In this document: piece by piece, positions 10,786-20,713 of the stretch | Layout of the letters: the number at the start of each line of letters is the position of its first letter | Position numbering within the stretch: the first letter of the stretch is position 1 | DNA from: Xanthoparmelia taractica | Taxonomy: Eukaryota; Ascomycota; Lecanoromycetes; Lecanorales; Parmeliaceae | DNA length: 51,413 nucleotides | NCBI GenBank assembly: GCA_033085395.1 | Contig: JANQBS010000271.1 | Location: 1-51,413 of the forward strand | Direction: 5' to 3' | Made by a program: the position numbers and the translations under genes | Notes under the pieces: generated by a model | The model's input: only the letters and a program-made list of their open reading frames with translations | Databases searched by the model: none | What the model was told of the DNA's origin: nothing

Positions 10786-12980
10786 TCAATCAGTCATCCC
10801 TTCGCTCTCTTCTCCACCCGTGCTATACGTATCATTCACGTCGCTCTTATGCTCCTCCTCCTCTACATCAGCCATGTCCTCGTCCAACGTCTGCCCCATT
10901 CCCATTCCCACCTCCACCGGTCTTTCCCCCTCTTGTCCACCTCCGTCTTCAGGCGGTGGCGTAAAGTCCCACACTTCCATTATAGTCCGCCCCGCTCTGC
11001 TAGCCATCACAACACATCTCTCGCTCTCGAATGCAACCCTCCACACAGCTTCTGCCGGTTGGCTTAGCTCTCTAATTTGCGCTCCGGTTTTTGTGTCCCA
11101 AATCTTCACTCTGCCATCGCTGCCACCACTTACGATCCGCGCGTCATCAAATTGCAGAGAAGTAACACTATTGTCATGGGCCGCAAGACGGTGAATAGGA
11201 GCGTTGGTGATGAGTGACCAAACGCGGACAGAGCCATCGGAACCTCCCGTCACTAGCGTATTACCGCGCATCTGGAGTTGACCAACCAGGGAAGTGTGAC
11301 CTTGAAGGATGGCTTGACAAACACTGTGTGGATCAGTTGGTCAGCTACCGAATCTACAGTCAAAATGGGAGGTCATGTGTCATACCCATCATGCGGATTC
11401 CATATTCGGACACTTGTGTCCAAGCTGCCTGTCGCAATTCTGTGTCCATCAAAGGCAATGGCGTAGATCTGGCTGAAGTGACCTTGCAAGGTACGTAGAC
11501 ACTGCCCAGTCGATATGCTCCATATTTTTGCCGTGGTGTCGTAGCTTCCCGATACGACAAGGTCCCCATGGATCTCCAAGCAGCGAACGCTAGCTTGGTG
11601 GCCCATGAGAACGTTCGTACATGCACCAGTAGTCAAGTCCCACACTCGCAGCGTAGTATCCCTCGAGCCAGAGATTGCAGTTTTCGCATCCGACATCTTG
11701 AGACAGCGGACAGTGGAGGTGTGACCCCGTAACGTGTGTACGCTCGTTCTTTGTGTTTGAGTTAGCACTGGACAAGAACTTGCCTCTTCCTCAACTTACC
11801 CAGTAGCCATGTTCCATACCCTGACTTCTCTGTCACATCCACCACTGACGAGTATGTCTTCCCAAGGGACCATCGCCCAGACGCCCATTTGGTGTCCTAG
11901 CAAAGTTCTCTGATGGTCTCCTCTCGTGCTGAAAACGTGGATTTTGGCATTTTCGAGGGCGACAACGATGTACTTGTTTGTCAAATACAAGCTTGTGACC
12001 ACGCCTTGATCAGGATGAATGTGCCTCGCTGTCATCAGGCCTCCTTTTCTCCATGCCGATTCCACCAAGTATCTGTGTTTGAAGTGTGATCGGTGAGTAG
12101 TGTTCGGTCTGGGTTTCTTTTGCCTTCGAGAGCTTGTAGTCGATAACGAGTCGTGGGGAGTAACGATAACTTCCGGGTCTTCATCGATAGCTGACATGTT
12201 GTCAAGAATACGGCTGGGCGATGCTGAGCGCAGATGTTGACTGTAGAGTAGTTGGCTGACAGATGCGGTTGAGTTGTTCATGCTTGAGCCGATTGAATCG
12301 CTAGACATCCTGCGGTATGCATGTTTCTCACACAATGTTTTCCAAGCTTGGTCGTCGCTCACAATCTCTCGCCATCTTCTCGAAACCTGGGAGGCACGAA
12401 CGAAGGTTTTCGGGTCATCGACGAATTCGAGTATCTATAACAAGTCAGCAGAACCCCCGTATCCACTACATATCATGGGTTGCCAGACCCTAAAGCAGAG
12501 TTCGTTCGGCAAAGCCTTGAACGGATCCTTCTTTAACCTCGGGCTGACAATCTGGTGCAGAAAGCTCAAAGTATGATTATCGCACTCATCCACCAACAAT
12601 CTCAGCCAATTCTCTTTTGCAGTAATATCCAATCCTCTGAACAGATTTCTGGCCTCTTCCAGAACTGGCTCCTCAACGTCATCCAGGGCGAGTTGCCAAG
12701 AAGTGGGTGATGTCTGATGCGGGGTCGGGCTTGGAGCAGGTGTTGGAGGTGACGCTGGCGCCGATGGTAAGAGAGGGTTGGGTATAGCTTGCGGCATGGT
12801 AGAAGTGGTATCTGGGGTCAAGGGTGGTTTCGGATGGTTATACTGCATCGACTCTTTCTTTCGTGAGAGGCGGGACCCAAGGGTCACTGGACCAGAAGGG
12901 CGTCGGGCATGCATAAACATATCGTGATCCGTGTCTGGGGCCATTCGGCCGTTATTTCTATATTTGAACTCCATATCCAT
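10786..12980 (-). CDS. CDC4: F-box/WD40 protein, Cdc4/Pop1/Fbw7 type
   Basis: Exons: 12980-12489, 12434-11800, 11748-11386, 11323-10786; phases close to 675 residues. A low-complexity N-terminus rich in P, S and T is followed by a dimerisation-like helix region, then an F-box spanning intron 1 (PFKALPNELCFR joined to ILEFVDDPKTFVRASQ). From about residue 270 come WD40 repeats with regular GH...D...VRVWD cores (TLRGHTSTVRCL, LQGHTSLVGQL, SGSRDTTLRVWDL). The tail is acidic. The family is the substrate receptor of SCF ubiquitin ligases: the F-box binds Skp1 and the propeller binds phosphodegrons. Cdc4 acts mainly in the nucleus on cell-cycle regulators. The sulfur regulator SconB and the clock factor FWD-1 share the layout. 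I prefer Cdc4 because of the long helix segment before the F-box, but symbol confidence is lower than family confidence. Confidence 0.88.
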
Positions 12981-14326
12981 AACAGCTGAGTTGTGGAGTC
13001 TGATCGCGCACGCGGTAGAGTAGCAATGTATAATTTATGTTATGGGCGTGACGGGTCTGCTGATGATGTCGTTTCGGAAAGATGACCGTGTCTCAGCAGG
13101 GAGTAATGACCGAAAGCAAAGCACGCTCCACCAATGAAGCCTTTTCACCTCTGATGCCCAAACCAAATTTATCCAGCTGGCTGATCAGCAGAGATGATGG
13201 CAGTCGCAAGCTTTGAGTAAAGGAAGCCAAGAAAAGATGCAACGGCGTGCTGGGGTATGAGAGGGGTTCCGTGTGTTCAGGGACCAGGCACAGGCTTTTG
13301 TATGGTGCATTGGTACCTGGGTGTTTCTTAGATAAAACGAGCAAGTTTAAGAAGTCATGTCCGAGGTGGTCCAGTAGAAGTACCTGATGCGCTTGACAAG
13401 CGGAGAGTTCTTGGCGGCTGTGATGGAGGTTGCGGCGCTGCTCGGGGAAATTGCAGGGGGGGTGCAGTGGGGTTGCATATCACCGAGTAGCTCTCTCCTT
13501 CCTCTTTGCGTATCAGGTACGAGAGTACCTTGATGCAGAACGTAAGGCTGATACACCACCTCCAAAGCGAGCAAGAATGGCGCAGTCTGGACCGAGAGAA
13601 TGTGCAGAAATCCAGGAAAAAAGAGAAGGGAGAGCTTGTCAAAACGTCCAGACACAGTGCGCCTTGATTCTAAATGGTACATGGCGTTCACTCAAAAGGG
13701 ATCTGAAAGAACATCAATCCTGCTTTGAGAATGAACATCACAGACGGTGTGACGCCCTTAAGATGATCAACTTTCTTGCCGTCCGCTTGCTGCAGAATCA
13801 TGCGTTAACCTTGCCCAGAGAAATCAAGTATGTTTGCCAAAAACATCATGTCTTGTATCGCCTGCTCATCTGTCGTGACTGCCGCCCCGAAGCCCTTAGT
13901 GATGGCATCAATTGGGGAAGCAGAACCCCCAAGTCATAATTGCTTTCCTATCACGGATTCGTGATATTGTCGAGACTCAAACTACCCTATGCACAAACAT
14001 CACCATGTAAGCATACGTATCTCGCTGCTATAGCTGTTGGCTTGGTTCAGTGTTCCACCGTGGTGTCATAGTCAACCCCAAAGTGTTGATCTCCAAGAGG
14101 GGAAAACCTCCTAACCGGCACACAGGACGCTCCTATACCTAAAGCACCAACCAGCTCTCACGAATCTTCAAATAAGAACTCATCATCACCAAGACGCCAC
14201 GCCCCACCCAGACGCTTTCTGCATCCCAGGGTACCAAGGGGATGGACTTTCCCAACCTATCCAATAACATATCCTGGGTACGTTGATCTCGAGTCACAGC
14301 CAACAAATATCCACCACCACGACGAT
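12981..14326. other. Intergenic region between F-box gene and membrane-protein gene
   Basis: Short frames overlap on both strands at about 13,090-13,940. None has a plausible ATG, splice set or family match, so I call no gene. The right half should contain the promoter of the + strand gene that follows. Confidence 0.45.
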
Positions 14327-15189
14327 ATGCATTTTAGGACAGGCCAGAGGATCTCGCCATCCTATCTCTTCAATGTCCGGATCCTGCAGGTCGTGCTTGC
14401 TGTCATCTATCTGATACTGCTGTGCTATTGTGGTGTCCACCGTGGCTGGTGGCTCAATCTGCAACAGCCGTTGGGCTTTGGTAGTGCGTGTTCTCCTTCT
14501 CCTCACCACGCTTGTATCACACCGTTCCAGCTCTCCATTACTCTGTTTGGCGGATTGTGGTCCACATTCTACTATTACCTGCTTATTGCACAACGATGAA
14601 TCAATGTCATTGCGCTCAAACCCAATGCTCAGCAGTCCGCAGGATAACCTAGAAGAGCGACACCACCACATCGCCCCCAAACCACTGTCCTAGTGCGATC
14701 GCTGACCTTGGTACAGTCTCGGCGTCGCTCCTCACCATCTTGATCGCTATCCCCGACATTCTCAAACGAGACTTTTCACTCCCGAACACGCTCTCCGCGT
14801 ACTTGATCCATTTCATCCGCGTACTCTCTGAATTCCTCCTCATCGCGCTGTGGTGCGCGGCCTTCGTCACCATGCTGCTACCCAAGGGCAAGGATTTCAG
14901 GCTTCTGTTTCACAGACCGCCGTACGTCCAGTGGGATTGTGCGGTCGTGCTTGCTGCGGTTCAGTTGTGAGTGTGTTCTCCACGACGTTATCCAGCACGA
15001 CATACGCGACCGATGTCAGAGGCGGGAACCTCAGGTCTAGATACTGATATGATACGCAGGCTGGTTTTTGTGTGGAGTATGGTGCTAGTACTGCAGGAAA
15101 AGTACATGATTCGCGGTGAGAATCTTCTTGAGGATATTCTCCCTCGAGGGTCATTGCTGATATCTAGTCTAGGCCCCAATGGTGGATGA
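14327..15189 (+). CDS. Probable four-helix membrane protein, MARVEL-like
   Basis: Proposed exons: 14327-14480, 14531-14605, 14717-14966, 15060-15189. Phases close to 202 residues; an optional in-frame intron at 15116-15172 would shorten the tail. The ATG at 14327 is the first in its frame. Four hydrophobic helices are visible: ILQVVLAVIYLILLCYCGV, SVWRIVVHILLLPAY, SEFLLIALWCAAFVTMLL, and CAVVLAAVQLLVFVWSMVL across the last obligatory intron. The last pair, with WDCAVVLAAVQ, resembles fungal MARVEL-domain proteins of membranes and eisosome-like sites, but sequence identity is not obvious. Intron 2 (111 bp) is the weakest junction. I give the topology as seen and the family as a guess. Confidence 0.5.
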
Positions 15190-15601
15190 TAGAAAGGTCG
15201 GCCGCGAGAGGCATGCGTTTACTGCTTAGCTGTACTCAAGACCTGATTGATGGGAAGACAGCTTGATCGATAGTACTTGTTGCATAACTGTGCTTGCTGG
15301 CGGTCTGCAATGCCAAGTTACGGAGCTTTTAGGTTGTCAACAAGAGAATTCAGTCACATATTGATACCCTTAGAGTGTCTTCATCTTACGTCACCTCTTC
15401 ACTTTTCCTTCCCCGTTGCAGGGAGATGTTGTCCCTGAAAGGTCCTCTTTACTGGCAAAGCATATAAGACAACTTGTGTACTTCTACACGTGATGACGAA
15501 CAGTCACAATAGAAAAGCACAAGGCCACTTAAACGCTGGCTTCCTCTATGGGCTTTTGATACATCTCTCTACCACCACATTTCTCCACTATCAAAAACTG
15601 C
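15190..15601. other. Convergent intergenic spacer
   Basis: This spacer lies between the 3' ends of the membrane-protein gene (+) and CCT8 (-). It is AT-rich 3'-UTR-like sequence with no gene seen. Confidence 0.6.
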
Positions 15602-17429
15602 CTAATCCTCATCCCAATCTGGATTCTGCCCGCCTGGCGGCTTCGGCCCGCCGGCCTGCCTCGCCACAATAATCTGATCCACACTCAGGACCGTCCTGGC
15701 GGCCTCCGTCGCCAGCCTAATCGCCCACTGCTTTGATACCAGCAAATCCAAAATCCCTTCCTCCTGTGCATCTAACGTGCCCGTTCCGTCACCATTCTCC
15801 ACGTCGACGCCCAGGGTCCAATCGGCCTCATCGTCCTCGTCCTCTTCATCCGCGTCATCTTCGCGGTTTTGGTTCGAGGAAGATTTGTGATGGGCAGCGT
15901 ATAACGTTGCAAGGACTTCGGTGGCGTCCAGACCTGCGGATTCGGCGAGCGTGCGGGGAATGACTTCGAAGGATTCTGCGTACTTTTTGATCGCATACTG
16001 TGAGAGCTCGGGCGTCCTTTCCCCATAGGCAGATATACGCTCAATGAGTTGCATCTCCGTAGCCCCGGCTCCAGGCACTAATTTCGGATCTCTCGTAACT
16101 GCTTTCACGACGTTCACGCCGTCGTCAATCGCTCTCTCAATGTCGTCGAGATGGTTCTGCGTTGCTCCTCTGATCACTAGCGTGGCTGTCCTTGTGGCGT
16201 CGCTTTCTTGCCTGAATACCGTAACACGGTCTCCGCCTATCTCCAGCGTTTCGACTATGTCCACTTTTCCCATCTCATCGGGCATCGGGGCGCCCAGGCG
16301 AGCAAGCGGCGTAGCGCCCACGACGCGACAGAGACGACGGAGTTCGAATTTCGAAAGGACCTTGACGACTAAAATGCCAAAGCGGTTGAGGTAATGGAGT
16401 GCTAGCTCTCCCACAGTTGAGCCTGCGACGACCACGCGCAGGCCCGAATCGTGCAGTTCTTTGATTATAGTCTCCAGTTGGCTTTCCTCCCCTTTGGTAA
16501 AATCCATCATCTCCTTTGCATTATGTAACAGCACGGTTCCCTTGGTCTCCGTCTGGCTTATATCAATCGGACATGAGAAGACGCCCACTTTGGCGTTTTT
16601 GGCTTTCTTGACGCTACCGTCGGGCTCGCGGCCAAAGACCATGCCTTTAACTACTTTGGATTGTTCGAGGCTACCGCCCATGATCTTCACAACGCGGATG
16701 TTGTCGACGTTGAAATTGACCGGTTGCTTGGGTAGAACGGCGAGGACGGCCTCGGCGACCAGGTCGGCGAGGAAGTCTTCGGAGCCGGATTGCTTGGAGG
16801 CGATTACCGTACGGATAGCTTTTGCGAGTTCGGGGTGGGAGCGAATATCTTTTACCGAGTCCACAACAAGCTCTGAGTAAAGTCAGTACATTTTGCAACC
16901 GTAGAGAACCGGCCCATGGGCTGGAGACGCACGATCTAAGCACTTCAAAGCCTCCTTTTGTGCCCTCTCAAAACCCTGCACCACGTCGCTAGTCTTCAAG
17001 CCCATCCTCAGCAGCTCCTCCGCCTTTTTCAGCATCTCCCCACATAGCACTATTACCATATTCGTAGCGTCGCCCATCTCCGCCTCTTGCTGTTGACTGG
17101 CCATTACAATCAGCTTTGCTGCAGGGTGCACGACGTCAAGTTCCCGTAATATTGTGGCGGCATCGGAGGTCAGAATCATTTTTTGTAGATGGTTGATGAC
17201 GATTTTGTTGCGGCCATACGGACCGAGAGATGTTTGAACTGTTTGGGCTATGGCTCGACATGCTTCTATGTTCCGTATTACAGCGCCGTCTTCGGATTCG
17301 TAGCTGCGAGGGAGTAATTAGCTGGAGGTCCTATTGGAGGTCTTGAACTGAGGGGCTGGATAGGACATACTTTTGGTATCCTTGCTTGAAAAGACCGCCA
17401 CTAGGCGCACTGGGTATAGAAAGAGACAT
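15602..17429 (-). CDS. CCT8: T-complex protein 1 subunit theta (CCT8)
   Basis: Exons: 17429-17371, 17303-16933, 16872-15602; phases close to 566 residues. This is the theta subunit of the cytosolic CCT/TRiC chaperonin, which folds actin, tubulin and WD40 proteins using ATP. Group II chaperonin signatures are clear: SLGPYGRNKIVIN and LTSDAATILRELDV in the N-terminal equatorial domain, GDATNMVIVLCGEML, TKGTVLLHNAKEMMDF in the apical domain, and GAGATEMQLIERI plus the final SVDQIIVARQAGGPKPPGG in the C-terminal equatorial part. An acidic insert near residues 470-490 (DDADEEDEDDEADW) extends a loop. It is divergent from the methyltransferase-like gene, with a 185 bp shared promoter. Confidence 0.97.
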
Positions 17430-17614
17430 GCTGGTGGTGAATTGAACTGAAGGAGAGATTAATCGTGGGACAGCCTTCGAGCATTGAGCTCTTGGCACAT
17501 AAATCTTTTGGAACGCGGTAAGATGCGCGACTGCAGATTTCGCCTGCCGTAGCAATACCCTAGCGTATGTGATGATTGAATTGCCCATCCTTGCAGTCCA
17601 CGTTTTCCACGGCC
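17430..17614. promoter_or_regulatory. Bidirectional promoter CCT8 / methyltransferase-like gene
   Basis: The two start codons face away from each other with 185 bp between, so both 5' leaders and core promoters must lie here or within the 5' exons. I see no clear TATA box. Confidence 0.6.
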
Positions 17615-18635
17615 ATGGCGCTCCCTATTCCTATCCCCCCTCTTCGTCTATTCGAAATCGACGATCAGTCCTGGTACAAACCCTCATCGTATTCTTCTTT
17701 CGCCAACAAAGCACTAACTGCATTGACCCAATTCTAGGTTTCCCGCTACTCTTCGTGCCTACGTCCAGGCAGGTCTCACTTTCCTTTGGGAATACAAAGC
17801 ACCAATCCTCCAGCCTGCGTCTCCCGCCTCACTTGTTGCCCGCACGATTCAGACCGTTCTCGGCTCGTCCATAACCAAGTACACATTCGTTGATTTCTGC
17901 TCTGGCGCTGGCGGTCCCACGCCGTACATAGAGCGGGAGGTGAACAAAGCTTTTAAGAAATTGAGCGATGGTGGGAATATACTTATACGTAACAGAGATA
18001 GGAATGCGAATGGAATTGGAGACGCGGGGCGGGGTGGAGGGGTAGACTTCGTGATGACGGACATACACCCTCATCTCCCAGATTGGGTGAAAGCCAGCAA
18101 AAAGAGTAACCATCTGTATTACATCCCCTCCCCCGTCAATGCAGCTAGTGCTCCGCACGACTTGCTCTCGATGGCCGGGACCAAGGATAAGAACAAGGAA
18201 ATCTTTCGCCTCTTCTCCCTCTCCTTTCACCACTTCCCCGATCCCCTGGCTACCCGCATCCTGCATAACACCCTTACAACTTCCTCCGGCTTTGCCATCT
18301 TCGAGCTTCAAGGCCGTGATTTGGGCAGTATTTTTACTATACTGGGCATGTTTCCATTGCTGTGGGCGGGGAGTTGGTGGTGGTTCTGGGGTGATTGGGC
18401 TTTACTGTTTTGGACGTATGTGGTACCCGTGGTGCCTTTCGTGTTGGTGTTTGATGGAGTGGTTAGCTGTTTGAGAGTGAGGAGGGAGGGCGAGATTCTA
18501 CGGTTGATGAGGGAGTGCGGGGCTAGTATGGAGGGCTGGAGATTTGAGACGGGGAGTGAGGTGCATACGTGGACCGGGGGAATGATGAACTACTTTATTG
18601 GGATCAAGGAAGCTGGTGGGAAGAAGGTACAGTAA
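17615..18635 (+). CDS. Conserved fungal methyltransferase-like membrane protein
   Basis: Exons 17615-17673 and 17738-18635 give 318 residues. The protein starts MALPIPIPPLRLFEIDDQSW, a conserved short leader. A Rossmann-like methyltransferase motif I is visible as TFVDFCSGAGGPTPYIE at about residues 65-80, then DFVMTDIHPHLPDW (acidic motif II-like position) and FRLFSLSFHHFPDPLATRIL. After ELQGRDLGS come two hydrophobic segments (FTILGMFPLLWAGSWWWFWG and TYVVPVVPFVLVFDG), suggesting membrane anchoring. The C-terminus is soluble, with HTWTGGMMNYFIGIKE. It belongs to a family annotated as hypothetical in many ascomycetes. A substrate cannot be told from sequence. SAM binding is an inference from motif I. 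Confidence 0.82.
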
Positions 18636-18827
18636 CCCGTGGATTTGAACAAGTCGTACACAAATTAGTACAAAGATGATATCGGCAATTGACAAGCATA
18701 TTAACATGGCTCATCATCTATGTAGTTTATGGTCTAAACTCGCCGAGTCGCCAATACAGCAGAAAAAGCGGCATAAGAGGTCGCAAAAGGCCGCAATTCA
18801 TCTAGATTGAGCATCACATCAGGCAAC

Positions 18828-20211
18828 TCAGTCGACTTCCTCGGAAAGGAGACCGTCTATTGTCGGTTTAGGCCTCCGTAATATCATCATTTCCAACGAT
18901 ATACCCGGCCCAAACGCACAAGCAACCACATGTTCCCTCCCCTCTCCCATATTCCTTAGCTGATCCATAACTGCCATTATTGTCGCGCTGGAACTGTTGC
19001 CACAATTCACGTAGATCTCGTAGCTTGCTCTTAGATGGTCTACCGTCAGGTTCATTGCTTGTTCAACGCCAGTAATGATCGTTGATCCTCCAGGGTGAAG
19101 AGCCCAGTCGAAGTCGCTGGCCACGGGAGATGTACCGTTCGCATGCAATGTTGTGATCGAGTTTAAGAGGTCTTGGAAGGCTGGAGATACTGCAGCGGCG
19201 GCCATAGCTGGTACGCGAGGAGTGAGAACGACTTTCCAGCCTTGAGAACATTAGCTTTCGGATACACTGGACCTAGCAATGGATAATATACGAACCGAAG
19301 GGGTCGACATCGAAGCCCAAGTCTTTCTCGGTATCCTCCAGGATCTCATGCTTCCAGCCTAGCAGCTCATAGACCGGCGTCGGGACGTCATGTTCTTCTC
19401 CAATACCATTGCTCAGTACGCAAGCTGAAGCACAATCGCTGAAGAGGCAAACTCCAATGCGAGTTTTCTGCTCCTTGTCGATCGAATCTAACTCTGACCG
19501 TACCATTACGCTCGATACTTCGCAAGCTAAGACTAACACTCGTGCGGGTTTCTGACGGAACGACGACCCTAAAGCCAGATTCGCCGCTGCACGAATTGCT
19601 GCGAGTCCACCCGAGCAGCCTATACCGTGTAGCAATATCTTCTCCACGCCGGCCTGTAGCCCTAACTTTTTTGTAACGTAGTGATCGAAGCCAGGGTTAG
19701 CAGAATTCGTGCATGTCGTAGAGACAACATGTGTGATCTCGCCCACATCTCCTCCCCATTCTTCTATAGCCTTCTTGCACGCTTTAACAGATAAGGAGAC
19801 GCCTTCTTCGCGAAAGAGATTATTGAGCTCGGTAATGCTGGGAGCAGTGGGCTGATTTACGATTGGGTGATCGATGTCTCCAATAGCCGCACGAGTTTCG
19901 ATGCCGGTGTAACGATTGATAGAAAGAACCTTCTTCAGCCTGGAATTAAACTCGCATTAGCAGGATAGATAGACAAGCTTTCCAGGCCGTTGAGAATTGT
20001 AAGCCATCAAGGGTCAGGGATTAGGAAAGTGAGGTCTGACTGGAAAGCCTCACGCTGTTGACGGTGGATAGAACTTATTGGCCAGAGTCTCGAGTGCTTC
20101 TGGTCTCACTCTAAAAGGCGGATATTCAACACCCAGACCAAGGATAGAGAGGTTGAGACCCGTGTCAAATTGATTGTTTGTCGTGGTACCATTTACTGCG
20201 GTGGGTGACAT
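18828..20211 (-). CDS. Type III polyketide synthase (chalcone synthase family)
   Basis: Exons: 20211-20054, 19939-19296, 19240-18828; phases close to 404 residues. Homodimeric thiolase-fold enzymes of this family condense malonyl-CoA onto acyl-CoA starters without an ACP. The catalytic triad is complete: Cys161 in HGIGCSGGLAA, His316 in WALHPGGSTI, Asn349 in NCGNSSSATI. The C-terminal family signature AFGPGISLEMMIL is also present. Length fits fungal enzymes. Known fungal members often make alkyl-resorcylic acids, alkylresorcinols or pyrones from fatty-acyl starters; the product here is not predictable. It is transcribed away from a P450, with a 502 bp common promoter, which suggests co-regulation and a shared pathway. 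Confidence 0.96.
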
Positions 20212-20713
20212 GGCTGAGTCAACGAATCAAAGACGTATCGCACTGGCAGTAACAATGCGCGCTCGTGATCCACCACCGTAGTAGTAGCTGGACTTTTGGG
20301 CTGTAAAGACTGTTGGGGAGCTAGTAAATGTAAGCTGCTGCGGCAGGGCCATGAAGTCGAATGGTCATTGCTAGTCAGAAAAAGAACGACGTCAATAATG
20401 ATGCAAGGTACGAAGTAAAGAAGGCGACGATTGGATAGTATCTGCCAAAGCGCATAGCGTGAGATCGTTGGGAAAACGAATACGCATGCAGCTCAGCAAG
20501 AAAGCTCGTCGGCGCCGATCAGGGATCCTAAGGTCCGATCTCCGACCTCGCTTAAGAATTTCTACTAACCTTATTCATCAATCTCTCACAAGACCTTCTC
20601 ACGCCTTTCAACTTCATTCTCTTCTAGCAGGCAGGCAAGCTACCACCTGATTTTACACCTAAATCTAGCCACAGCACCTGTCGGGGCTTTTCGCTGATCC
20701 GTCGAGCCCTGCA
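20212..20713. promoter_or_regulatory. Shared PKS/P450 divergent promoter
   Basis: The 502 bp spacer holds a perfect 10 bp palindrome TCGGCGCCGA at 20509-20518 and an inverted pair AGGTC ... GACCT at about 20530-20547. Both are compatible with binding by a dimeric Zn2Cys6 regulator, though no such regulator gene is seen nearby. A CT-rich leader precedes the P450 start. Confidence 0.5.

Noticed and set aside
13347..13939. Overlapping frames on both strands, one of about 170 codons
   Set aside because: The longest lacks an ATG start, the composition is not protein-like on either strand, and no splice set improves it.
15733..16880. Several plus-strand frames within CCT8
   Set aside because: They are antisense shadows of a highly conserved coding sequence and have no features of their own.
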